In this document: piece after piece, positions 35,032 through 43,084 of the stretch
Position numbering within the stretch: position 1 is the stretch's first letter
How the letters are laid out: each line of letters begins with the position of its first letter
DNA from: Euzebya pacifica
Lineage (GTDB): Bacteria; Actinomycetota; Nitriliruptoria; Euzebyales; Euzebyaceae
Direction of reading: 5' to 3'
DNA: 64,000 nucleotides
Assembly (NCBI RefSeq): GCF_003344865.1
Contig: NZ_CP031165.1
Coordinates: 5,709,910-5,773,909 of the forward strand
The notes under the pieces: generated by a model
Told to the model about the DNA's origin: nothing
Seen by the model: the letters and a program-made list of their open reading frames with translations, nothing else
Database searches by the model: none
Program-made: the position numbers and the translations under genes

Positions 35032-37569
35032 TCAGCCGTCGAGCAGCGCGGCCAGCACTGCGTCGCTGATCGCCGCGGTGCCGCCCGCGACATGGATCGT
35101 GCCGATCTCGGCGGCGTGCTGGCGGAACAACCCGGTCGTCTCGGGTGAGCCGGTGGGGTCCTGCCCGTCGATCAGGACCAGCGGCACGCCGGCGTGACCG
35201 GCGGCCGCACCGGCGACCAGGCCGTCGGGGAATCCTCGGCCGGTAGCAAGCCACACCCCGTCCATGGAGAGACCGTCGGCCAGGCCCGCCTCGGCGATGG
35301 CCGCCGACGTGCCGTAGCGGGTCGTGCCAGCGATCCGCTCGACGGTCGCGCCGGTGTCGGTGACCGCCCCGGACACCGCCGCCGACAGCACGCCCTCGCC
35401 GCCGACCAACGTCACCTCGACCCCGTCGCCGATGCGTGAGGACACCTCTTCCGGCAGGTCAGCGGCCCGGGAGAGCAGCACGGGGGTGCCAGCGGCCGCC
35501 GCAACGGCCGAGGCCGACAGGGCGTCGGGGAACACCTCACCGGAGGCCACCACGGCCGCGTCCTCGATCCCCACCCGGTCGGCGATCAGCCCTGCGGTGG
35601 CGTAGCGGGTGTCCCCGCCGATCCGTTCCACATCCAGCCCCAGCGCCTCGAGGTCGTCGGCCACGGTCGGCGACAGCGCCGCCTCCCCTCCCAGCAGCAC
35701 GGCGTCGGTCGCACCCAGCCGGTCGATCTCGGCCTGGGTCGCCATCGACAGCGCATCGGGTTCGGTCAGCAGCAGCGGCGCCCCCTCGGCCACCGCGAGC
35801 GGCGCACCGGCAAGGGCGTCGGCGAACGTGGCAGCCGTGGCGATCACGACGGTGTCAGCGCGGTCCAGCGCCACACCCGAGACCGCCGCCGCGGTCGAAA
35901 CGCGGTCGTGTCCGGCGTGCCGGAGGAAGGGTCCCTCGACCACGTCAACGGTGGCGTACCCCTCGGCGGCGTACAGGTCCTCGTCGACCGACACGGTCAG
36001 CCAGTGCTCGCCGATGTCGTCCAGCAGCATCCCGTCGATGGTCGTGGTGTAGACGCCGTCACCGACTTCGGTGGCGTCCTGCCGCACGACCGGCCAGTGG
36101 TCGTTCTCGTTGACCAGCACGGTGGGCTCGAGCCCGGTGGCAGCCTGGCCGGTGGGCTGGGTGACGGTGATCGTGACCTCAAGCGGCACACCCGTCGGGT
36201 GCTGGTCGGGCACGTCCACGGTGACGGTCGGGACCTCGCGCAGCTCCAGCAGCTCCGGCGGCACGTTCTGCACGTCCAGCAGGAACCGGGTCAGGAACTC
36301 GGTCACCCGCTCGTGGGACCCGGCGGGGATGTGCTCGGTGGTGTCCTCGTGGGTGTGGTAGTACGCGCTGCTGGAGAAGGTCGAGAAGCCCTGCACCCCC
36401 GCGGTGTAGAAGGGCTGGAGGTCCGTCGGGATCAGCCCACCCTGGATCGAGCGGATGAGGGGTGCCGTGATCGGGGCGCCCACGTGCCCGGTCTGGGCCA
36501 GCGACGTGGCGATGATCGCGTTCATGCCGGGGCTGAGCGTGCCGAAGATGAGGTTGACCAGCGCGGCGTCCAGCTCGGTGTCGCCGAGCTGCGTGGCCGC
36601 CGACGTCATCTCGAGGTTCTCGTTGACGACGATGTTGGCGACCAGGTCGGGATGGTTGCGGACCCAGTCGTAGCTGCCCACCAGCCCCACCTCCTCGGCG
36701 TCCCATGCGCCGAACATCACGGTGTAGGCCGGGTCGACGTCGGCCAGGGCCTCGACCATCTGCAGCATCGAGCCGATGGCGGAGCAGTTGTCGACTGCGC
36801 CGTCGAACCACGAGTCGTAGTGACCCCCGACCATCACGATCCGGTCGGGGTAGGTGGTGCCGACCTTGGTGCCCAGCACGTTCACGCCGACCGCGTCGTT
36901 GGTCTCGGCGTCCACGGTGAGGCGCATCCGCAGGGTCCCCTCCTCCGCGAGGGCCTGCAGGTCTGCCCCGTCGTCGGACCCCACGGTGACGGTGGGGATG
37001 GGGGAGTGGGGGTGCTGGGCGAAGCGCACGGCACCGACCTGGACGAGGTTGTCCGGGGCGCCCGAGACGTAGAGCATCGCCACGCCGCCCTGGGCCAGGA
37101 TCTCGTTGAGCTGGGCGGAGCGGTGGAACGTGGTGTCGCGGTCGACCATGACGATCTTCCCGTCGGCATCCACACCCGCGTAGTCCTGGGCCCGTCCGGC
37201 CCCGACGTAAACGACGTCGCCCTCGACCGTGCCGGCCCCGCCATAGGCGAAGGAGGTCGCGCCGGGCACGTCACCGGCGGCGGACTCCGGCGCGAGGACC
37301 GTGGCGGCGGTGGCCTCGACGTCGAAGACCGGCAGGTGGAACTCCTCGCGCTCGACCTGCAGGCCGTTGGCCTCGAAGAACTCGGCGATGTGGTCGGCCA
37401 TGGCCGCGTCAGCGGGTTCGCCGGGCTGCTTGCGGCCGAGGTCAGCGCACCACTGGGTCTCCCGGATCACCGTGGCCACGTCGTCCTGAGCGACGGCGGC
37501 GGTGGGCAGGAGCAGGCCGACGGCGAGGATGCTCGTGAGCAGGCGGGCGGTGAGGGCGAACGAACGCAC
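35032..37569 (-). CDS. secreted M28-family aminopeptidase with PA domain and three CWB2 cell-wall-binding repeats
   Basis: 845 aa from GTG at 37569 with CGGAGA upstream; a signal peptide follows (LTARLLTSILAVGLLLPTAAVAQ). PA-like insert near 130-230. M28 zinc-site motifs: GGHYDSWFDGAVDNCSAIGS and WDAEEVGLVGSYDW, later YYHTHEDT. A beta-sandwich linker precedes three C-terminal CWB2 units, each with the DRVSTAAAVS / DTRYATAGLIA / TTRYGTSAAIA pattern and FADALAG-, FPDALSA-, FPDGLVA-type motifs. It releases N-terminal amino acids from peptides at the cell surface, held by the CWB2 domains. Confidence 0.87.
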   Translation of the reverse strand: MRSFALTARLLTSILAVGLLLPTAAVAQDDVATVIRETQWCADLGRKQPGEPADAAMADHIAEFFEANGLQVEREEFHLPVFDVEATAATVLAPESAAGDVPGATSFAYGGAGTVEGDVVYVGAGRAQDYAGVDADGKIVMVDRDTTFHRSAQLNEILAQGGVAMLYVSGAPDNLVQVGAVRFAQHPHSPIPTVTVGSDDGADLQALAEEGTLRMRLTVDAETNDAVGVNVLGTKVGTTYPDRIVMVGGHYDSWFDGAVDNCSAIGSMLQMVEALADVDPAYTVMFGAWDAEEVGLVGSYDWVRNHPDLVANIVVNENLEMTSAATQLGDTELDAALVNLIFGTLSPGMNAIIATSLAQTGHVGAPITAPLIRSIQGGLIPTDLQPFYTAGVQGFSTFSSSAYYHTHEDTTEHIPAGSHERVTEFLTRFLLDVQNVPPELLELREVPTVTVDVPDQHPTGVPLEVTITVTQPTGQAATGLEPTVLVNENDHWPVVRQDATEVGDGVYTTTIDGMLLDDIGEHWLTVSVDEDLYAAEGYATVDVVEGPFLRHAGHDRVSTAAAVSGVALDRADTVVIATAATFADALAGAPLAVAEGAPLLLTEPDALSMATQAEIDRLGATDAVLLGGEAALSPTVADDLEALGLDVERIGGDTRYATAGLIADRVGIEDAAVVASGEVFPDALSASAVAAAAGTPVLLSRAADLPEEVSSRIGDGVEVTLVGGEGVLSAAVSGAVTDTGATVERIAGTTRYGTSAAIAEAGLADGLSMDGVWLATGRGFPDGLVAGAAAGHAGVPLVLIDGQDPTGSPETTGLFRQHAAEIGTIHVAGGTAAISDAVLAALLDG

Positions 37570-37690
37570 GAAGTTGGTCTCCGGGGGGTGGACGAACGGT
37601 GAGGGAGGGGTGACGGGGCGTCGATGGTGACACGATCGGCGTTGCCGCCTCGTTACGGCAGCCGGCGGATCACGAGGTCTACTCGGGTGC

Positions 37691-38269
37691 ATGAGCGAGA
37701 ACCGATGGCTGGCCAAGCGCGACAACGTGCCCCGCGGACCCGACTACGACGCCCGCATGGCCGCGGTGGAGGAGCGCGGCCAGTACATGCACGGCGAGGC
37801 CGACCGGGTGCAGGTGTACGACCCCCGCACCGTCCTCGACGCCGGCTGCGGGACCGGGAGGGTCGCCGTCGAGCTGGCGCGCCGCGGGCTGGAGGTCGTC
37901 GGCGTGGACCTCGACCCGTCGATGCTGGAGGTGGCACGGGCCAAGTCCGACGCGGTGGAGTGGGTCGAGGCCGACCTCGCCGACCTGGACCTCGGACGGA
38001 CGTTCGATGTCGTGGTCGCGCCGGGCAACGTCATGATCTTCCTGACCCCGGGGACGGAGGCGGCGGTGACCGAACGCCTGGCCGCCCACGTCGCGCCGGG
38101 AGGAACGCTGGTCTGCGGCTTCTCGCTGGCCGGTGACCACCTGTCGCTGGAGGCCCACCACGCCAACTGCGCCGCAGCGGGGCTGGAGCCCCTGGAGGAC
38201 TTCGCCACCTGGGAGGGGCAGCCGTACGGCGGCGGCGACTACGTCGTCAGCGTGCACCGCCGGGACTAG
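37691..38269 (+). CDS. class I SAM-dependent methyltransferase
   Basis: 192 aa. SAM motif I VLDAGCGTGRVAVELA, acidic loop VVGVDLDPSMLEVA, motif II-like FDVVVAPGNVMIFL, and motif III APGGTLVCGFSLAGD. A compact Methyltransf_25-type enzyme. Substrate unknown. Its stop TAG forms part of the predicted -10 of the following gene. Confidence 0.83.
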   Translation: MSENRWLAKRDNVPRGPDYDARMAAVEERGQYMHGEADRVQVYDPRTVLDAGCGTGRVAVELARRGLEVVGVDLDPSMLEVARAKSDAVEWVEADLADLDLGRTFDVVVAPGNVMIFLTPGTEAAVTERLAAHVAPGGTLVCGFSLAGDHLSLEAHHANCAAAGLEPLEDFATWEGQPYGGGDYVVSVHRRD

Positions 38270-38272
38270 GCT
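38267..38272 (+). promoter_or_regulatory. -10 element TAGGCT, leaderless promoter of the alaX-like gene
   Basis: TAGGCT overlaps the methyltransferase stop codon and ends 7 nt before the ATG at 38280, with no ribosome binding site, so a leaderless transcript is predicted. Confidence 0.45.
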
Positions 38273-38279
38273 CGCGCAC

Positions 38280-39014
38280 ATGCCGGAACCCACCGAGGAC
38301 CTGTTCTCCACCGACGCCTACCTCCGCACGTTCGAGGCGGTCGTCGCCGACGTCGATCCCGACGGCCACCGGGTGGCGCTGAGTCGGACGGCGTTCTATC
38401 CCGGCGGTGGCGGGCAACCGGCCGACCGCGGGGCCGTGGTGTGGGACGGCGGCACGGCGCAGGTTGCCAAGGTCGGCAAGGACAAGGGCGTCATCTGGCA
38501 CCAGCTCGAGGAGGGGGACCCGTTGCCCGACCCGGGCACCGAGCTGGAGGGGACGCTGGACTGGGACCGCCGGCACCTCCTCATGCGCACCCACACCGCG
38601 CTGCACATCCTCTGCGGCGTCATCTGGGCCGACTTCGGGGTGGCGGTCACGGGCGGGAACATGGAGCCCGGCAAGGGACGGCTGGACTTCGAGCTGGACG
38701 CGATGTCCGCGGAGCTCGGCGAGCGGGCCGAGAAGCGGATGAACGACGAGATCGCCGCCGCCCGCGAGATCCTCGTCGAGTTCGTGGGCCGCGAAGCCGC
38801 CGACGCCGACCCCGCCCTGATCCGCACCAAGGCCAACCTGATCCCCGCCTTCATCGACCCGCTGCGCGTCATCGACATCCGCGGCCTGGACAAGCAGGCC
38901 GACGGCGGCACCCACGTGGCCACCACGGCCGAGGTCGGACGGGTCGAGGTGACCAAGACCGAGTCCAAGGGCAAGGCCAACAAGCGCATCCGCCTGGCCG
39001 TCCACGACGCCTGA
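38280..39014 (+). CDS. AlaX-type alanyl-tRNA editing protein
   Basis: 244 aa. It resembles the editing half of alanyl-tRNA synthetase: SRTAFYPGGGGQPADRG, zinc-site motif HTALH in RTHTALHILCGVI, and C-terminal DGGTHVATTAEVGRVEV. These proteins hydrolyse mischarged Ser- or Gly-tRNA(Ala). In the second zinc motif the usual Cys (CxGTH) is replaced: the sequence reads QADGGTH, so one metal ligand differs. Length fits stand-alone AlaX. The ATG at 38280 is chosen over a longer open frame lying on the methyltransferase gene. Confidence 0.85.
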   Translation: MPEPTEDLFSTDAYLRTFEAVVADVDPDGHRVALSRTAFYPGGGGQPADRGAVVWDGGTAQVAKVGKDKGVIWHQLEEGDPLPDPGTELEGTLDWDRRHLLMRTHTALHILCGVIWADFGVAVTGGNMEPGKGRLDFELDAMSAELGERAEKRMNDEIAAAREILVEFVGREAADADPALIRTKANLIPAFIDPLRVIDIRGLDKQADGGTHVATTAEVGRVEVTKTESKGKANKRIRLAVHDA

Positions 39015-39032
39015 CCACCCCCGCGTGTCGCC

Positions 39033-39115
39033 CCACTCGACCCCCTCGCCACTGATCCAACACACCTCCCAGGTGTGTTGCGCCACTCGACCCCCCTGCG
39101 ACTGATCCGACACAC
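39033..39115. repeat. 33-bp direct repeats flanking a perfect hairpin
   Basis: Two 33-bp copies (39033-39065 and 39083-39115) beginning CCACTCGACCCCC and ending CACAC differ at four positions. Between and partly within them lies AACACACCT-CCC-AGGTGTGTT (39059-39079), a perfect 9-bp stem. It may terminate the alaX-like gene, or be a small repetitive element. Confidence 0.55.
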
Positions 39116-39158
39116 AACGGGGCGACGCCCCCTCGACCACGACGACATGGAGCCGACC

Positions 39159-39841
39159 GTGAGCAACGAGCCGTTGCTGCCCGCCGTGGCCGACCACTGG
39201 GACGGCCGAGCCGACACCTTCGACGACGAACCCGACCATGGGCTGCGGGACCCGGTCACCAGGGCGGCGTGGGCCGAGCGCCTGACCGCGTGGTTGCCCG
39301 AGCCGCCCGCCACCGTGGCCGACCTGGGCTGCGGGACGGGCAGCCTGTCGGTGCTCCTCGCCGAGGCCGGTCACGACGTCGTTGGCGTCGACCTCTCCTC
39401 CACCATGGTCGAGCTCGCCAGGATCAAGGGGGAGGGGACCTCGGCCCGCTTCGTGGTCGGCGATGCCGGCGACCCGCCCCTGTCCCCCGCGTCGGTCGAC
39501 GTGGTCCTGGTCCGACACGTCGTGTGGACGCTGCCCGAGCCCCACGCGGCGCTGCGACGGTGGGTCGAGCTGCTCCGGCCGGGCGGTCGGTTGGTGATGG
39601 TCGAGGGTCGGTGGGGCCAGCCCGACGCCCCCGCGGACCCGACGCCGATCACGGTGACTACACCCCGATCCATGCTCGCCTGCCCTGGTACGGCGGGGTG
39701 ACCCCAGCCGTGCTGACCGAGGCGCTGACGCCGTTGGTGGCCGACATCGAGGTGCACGACCTGGCCGGCGACGAGCGTCTGTGGGGGCACGCCGTGCACG
39801 ACATCCGCTTCGCCGTCGTCGCCCGGATCGCGACGACCTGA
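39159..39841 (+). pseudogene. SAM-dependent methyltransferase, frameshifted near 39630
   Basis: The first frame (GTG 39159 with GGAG upstream, or ATG 39147) encodes a Methyltransf_11-type domain: VADLGCGTGSLSVLLAEAGHDVVGVDLS, VVLVRHVVWTLPEP, RPGGRLVMVEGRWG. It then runs into unrelated residues and stops at 39701. The natural C-terminus (DADHGDYTPIHARLPWYGG to VARIATT) is in the -1 frame and ends at 39841. Adding one base in the CCCCC run at 39628-39632 restores a single roughly 227-aa protein. Either a sequencing indel or a true frameshift mutation; programmed shifting is less likely. Confidence 0.75.
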
Positions 39842-39887
39842 CCACGCGGTTCCCCTGGGATCACCCACGCTGCCAGTCCCGACTGGT

Positions 39888-39893
39888 TAGGCT
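39888..39893 (+). promoter_or_regulatory. -10 element TAGGCT upstream of the bimodular reductase gene
   Basis: TAGGCT sits 66 bp before the ATG at 39960. It is the same hexamer as in the dnaK and thiolase promoters here; no clear -35. Confidence 0.4.
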
Positions 39894-39959
39894 GCCGGTC
39901 GCGGAGCAGGCACGCGGAGTCGAATCGTCGTGCCGCAGAACACAGGGGCACCCACACAC

Positions 39960-41972
39960 ATGAGCTACTTCGTCACCGGCGGCACCGGGTTCATCGGCCG
40001 TTTCCTCATCGAGAAGCTGGCGGAGCGCGGTGAGACCATCCACGCGCTGGTGCGCGAGTCGTCGGTCGACAAGCTCGACGCCATCCGCGAACGCTGCGGG
40101 GTGGACGAGACGCAGCTGGTCGCGGTCGTCGGGGACCTGTCCCAGCCGCGCCTCGGCCTGGACGACGGCCAGGTCGCCGAGCTCCGCGGACAGGTCGACC
40201 ACCTGTTCCACCTGGCGGCCATCTACGACCTGAAGGCCGACGCCGAACGCCAGCGGATCGCCAACGTCGACGGCACCCAGCACATGGTCGAGCTGGCCCA
40301 CGCCATCGGGGCCGGGGTCGTCCACCACGTGTCCTCCATCGCGGCGGCTGGCGACTTCCGTGGCTGGTTCCGCGAGGACATGCTGGACGAGGCCACGGGC
40401 CTGAAGGACCCCTACTACCGCACCAAGCACGAGTCGGAGAAGCTTGTGCGCGAGGAGTGCCAGCGGCCGTGGCGGATCTACCGGCCCGGCATCGTCCTCG
40501 GCCACTCCCGGACGGGGGAGATGGACAAGGTCGACGGGCCCTACTACGTCTTCCCGCTGCTCAAGCGGCTGCGCCATGCAATGCCGGGGTGGCTGCCCCT
40601 GATCGGCCTCGAGGGCCGGCGGATGAACATGGTCCCGGTCGACTACGTCGCCGAGGCCATGGACCACATCGCCCACCTCGACGCGACGTGGAACGGCAAG
40701 GCCTTCCACCTGACCCAGGCCAAGCCCAAGTCGGCTGGCGAGATCATGAACGCCTTCGCCCGAGTTGCCGGGGCGCCCGAGTTCGGCATCCGCGTCGACC
40801 CGGCCGTGTTCGAGCTCATCCCGCCGGCGGTGAAGACAGGGCTGGGTTCCCTCCCCCCGGTCAAGCGGATCGTCAACACGACCATGGACAGCCTCGGGAT
40901 CCCCAAGCAGCTGCTCACCTACATGTCCAACCCGACCAAGTTCGACATGACCAACACGAACGCGGCGTTGGAGGGGACCGGCATCGAGGCGCCGGACGTC
41001 GAGGACTACGCCGACCGCGTGTGGGACTACTGGGCGCGCAACCTCGACCCCGTGCTGTTCCTCGACAAGTCGCTGGAGGGGGCGGTCAAGGGCAAGCGCA
41101 TCATGATCACCGGGGCGTCGTCCGGCATCGGCGAGGCGGCGGCCATGCAGGTGGCCGAGGCGGGTGGCACTGTCCTGCTCGTCGCCCGGAGCGCCGACAA
41201 GCTCGAGCTGCTCAAGACTCGGCTGGAGGAGATGGGTGGCACGGCCTTCGTGCACCCCTGCGACCTGACCGACGGCGAGGACATCCAGCGCATGGTCGAG
41301 GAGGTGATCGCCGAGCACGGCGGCGTCGACGTCCTGGTCAACAACGCCGGCCGCTCGATCCGCCGGTCGATCAAGCTGTCCTACGACCGCTTCCACGACT
41401 TCGAGCGGACGATGCAGCTGAACTACTTCGGTTCACTGCGGCTGATCCTCGGCTTCCTGCCGGGCATGCGCGAACGGAAGTTCGGCCACATCATCAACAT
41501 CAGCTCGATCGGCTGCCAGACCAACGTGCCGCGGTTCAGCGCCTACGTGGCGTCGAAGTCGGCGCTCGACGCGTTCTCGCGGTGCGCGGCGACGGAGATC
41601 ATCGACGACAACTGCCACATCACGACGATCTACATGCCCCTGGTCCGTACCCCGATGATCGCCCCGACCAAGATGTACGACGCGTTCCCGGCCATCACCC
41701 CCGACGAGGCCGGCGAGATGATCACCACCGCGATCATCCAACGTCCCAAGCGGGTCGCGACGGGCCTCGGCAACACCGCCATGGTCGGCCACGCCGTGGC
41801 CCCCAAGCTGATGGATGCCATCCTCAACACCGGCTACCACCTGTTCCCCGACTCCACGGCAGCCAAGAAGGGCGAGGACGCCGTCACCGACGTCACCCCC
41901 GCGAAGCCCGAAGAAGAGGCGTCCAGCGAGGGCCTCGCCTTCGCCTACCTCCTCCGCGGCGTCCACTGGTAG
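39960..41972 (+). CDS. bimodular SDR, fatty acyl-CoA/aldehyde reductase type
   Basis: 670 aa in two SDR modules. The N-terminal extended SDR (about 1-350) has TGGTGFIGRFLIEKL, YRTKHESEK as the YxxxK site, and MVPVDYVAEAM, like male-sterility-type acyl reductases. The C-terminal classical SDR (about 380-640) has ITGASSGIGEAAA, NNAGRS, and SAYVASKSALDA. This arrangement is that of mycobacterial AcrA1/FcrA-like enzymes (e.g. Rv3391) that reduce fatty acyl-CoA to aldehyde or alcohol. Single gene. Suggests wax-ester, ether-lipid or envelope-lipid synthesis; substrate unproved. Confidence 0.85.
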   Translation: MSYFVTGGTGFIGRFLIEKLAERGETIHALVRESSVDKLDAIRERCGVDETQLVAVVGDLSQPRLGLDDGQVAELRGQVDHLFHLAAIYDLKADAERQRIANVDGTQHMVELAHAIGAGVVHHVSSIAAAGDFRGWFREDMLDEATGLKDPYYRTKHESEKLVREECQRPWRIYRPGIVLGHSRTGEMDKVDGPYYVFPLLKRLRHAMPGWLPLIGLEGRRMNMVPVDYVAEAMDHIAHLDATWNGKAFHLTQAKPKSAGEIMNAFARVAGAPEFGIRVDPAVFELIPPAVKTGLGSLPPVKRIVNTTMDSLGIPKQLLTYMSNPTKFDMTNTNAALEGTGIEAPDVEDYADRVWDYWARNLDPVLFLDKSLEGAVKGKRIMITGASSGIGEAAAMQVAEAGGTVLLVARSADKLELLKTRLEEMGGTAFVHPCDLTDGEDIQRMVEEVIAEHGGVDVLVNNAGRSIRRSIKLSYDRFHDFERTMQLNYFGSLRLILGFLPGMRERKFGHIINISSIGCQTNVPRFSAYVASKSALDAFSRCAATEIIDDNCHITTIYMPLVRTPMIAPTKMYDAFPAITPDEAGEMITTAIIQRPKRVATGLGNTAMVGHAVAPKLMDAILNTGYHLFPDSTAAKKGEDAVTDVTPAKPEEEASSEGLAFAYLLRGVHW

Positions 41973-42352
41973 GAGGGGGAAGGGGAGGGGGTGTGTAGCT
42001 GTCGAGGTCTGGCGGCCGAGCTGGCGTGTGCGATGAGCGCCTCGGAGCGTGGCCCAACGCACCCGGGGTGAGAGCTCGTGCGACATGGCCACCTCCCGCC
42101 GACGTGCATGCCCCACATCGGCCGAGGGTGGGTGCGATCAGCAGCACCTGGAGCGGGGGAACGCACACACCGGTCGTGTGCGCAACGCACCGAGGTGCCA
42201 ACGCACCGCCGCAGGGCGCCGGCGAAACGCGAGCGAGGCTCGCAGTGCCCGATGCGAAGCGAGGGTCTTCTCGCGAAGCGGGGCCGAGAATCGAGGGAGT
42301 GATTCGTCGGGTCAGAGCCCGAGGACCCGACGAGCGAAGCGAGGACCAAACT
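41973..42352. other. 380-bp hairpin-rich gap between convergent genes
   Basis: No gene is supported. A purine-rich stretch (41974-41990) is followed by a series of hairpins: CGCACAC/GTGTGCG (42162-42182), GCGAGC/GCTCGC (42229-42243), TTCTCG/CGAGAA (about 42271-42293), and the strong stem at 42305-42332. GCGAAGCGAGG-like motifs recur at about 42250 and 42335. Confidence 0.5.
42305..42332. terminator. bidirectional terminator hairpin
   Basis: CGTCGGGTC and GACCCGACG form a perfect 9-bp stem (10 with the flanking T-A pair), 10-nt loop, 20 bp from the acetyltransferase stop and between convergent genes. No long T-tract. Confidence 0.55.
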
Positions 42353-42838
42353 TCACAGCGTCAGGCTGTAGCCCTCCGCGCGCACGCCGGGGGCGGGCTC
42401 GTGGTCCAGCTCGGGGGCGCGTTCGAAGCCGAGCTTGTCGGCCATCTCGCGCAGGGTGTCCATGACCTGCATGGCGGTCAGGACGAGGCGTTCCTTGTTC
42501 GCCGACTTGGCCTCGTCGATGGCCCACTGCATCAGCGACTTGCCGACGCCGGTGTGCCGCTCGGTCGGGGGGACGGCAAGCATGCGCATGGCCATGGTGT
42601 CCTGCTGCGCGCCCCGCCAGTCGCGGAACACCGTGACCGACCCGACGATCTTGTCGTCGCGCACGGCCACGACGATCTCGCCATCACCTCGCCGGCCGTG
42701 CACGTTGGCGATGTCCTGGGCGAACATCGACCAGGCGTCTGGCGACATCGTCGCGGCGAACTCCGCGTAGGCGTCGACGATCAGCGACGCGACGATGTCG
42801 AGCTCGGTGTCCTCGGCATGGCGGATGGTGACAGTCAT
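42353..42838 (-). CDS. GNAT family N-acetyltransferase
   Basis: 161 aa. TIRHAEDTELDIVASLIVDAY start, strand DDKIVGSVTVFRDWR, and the acetyl-CoA pyrophosphate loop written TERHTGVGKSLMQWAIDEA, then LGFERAPELDHEP. Standard GNAT length. Acceptor unknown. A TAGGAT -10 lies 8 nt upstream of the ATG, so leaderless transcription is predicted. Confidence 0.85.
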   Translation of the reverse strand: MTVTIRHAEDTELDIVASLIVDAYAEFAATMSPDAWSMFAQDIANVHGRRGDGEIVVAVRDDKIVGSVTVFRDWRGAQQDTMAMRMLAVPPTERHTGVGKSLMQWAIDEAKSANKERLVLTAMQVMDTLREMADKLGFERAPELDHEPAPGVRAEGYSLTL

Positions 42839-42846
42839 CGTCGCGC

Positions 42847-42852
42847 ATCCTA
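42847..42852 (-). promoter_or_regulatory. -10 element TAGGAT (minus strand), leaderless promoter of the GNAT gene
   Basis: On the minus strand TAGGAT is followed by 8 nt and then the ATG at 42838, with no ribosome binding site. Confidence 0.4.
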
Positions 42853-43034
42853 CCCACGTCTCGGGACCGTCTGGGCGGTCGATTCGTGTGGCCCACCCAA
42901 TGACCGGCCCCTTCGCGGCTCGAACCGCAGCCGGGCACGGTCGCGAGGGCGCACGACGCGTGACCCCTGTCGCCGCCGGGACAAACGGGGACCCGGCGGC
43001 CTCAGCGGGCTGTCACGAACCGGTCCGGGGCAGG

Positions 43035-43040
43035 TAGCCT
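43035..43040 (+). promoter_or_regulatory. -10 element TAGCCT upstream of qcrC
   Basis: TAGCCT lies 44 bp before the qcrC ATG. The leader includes an AAAGGA ribosome binding site. Confidence 0.4.
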
Positions 43041-43084
43041 CCGTGGGGAATCCCGCCCTGACGTGCTGAAAGGACCGCAGCGAG

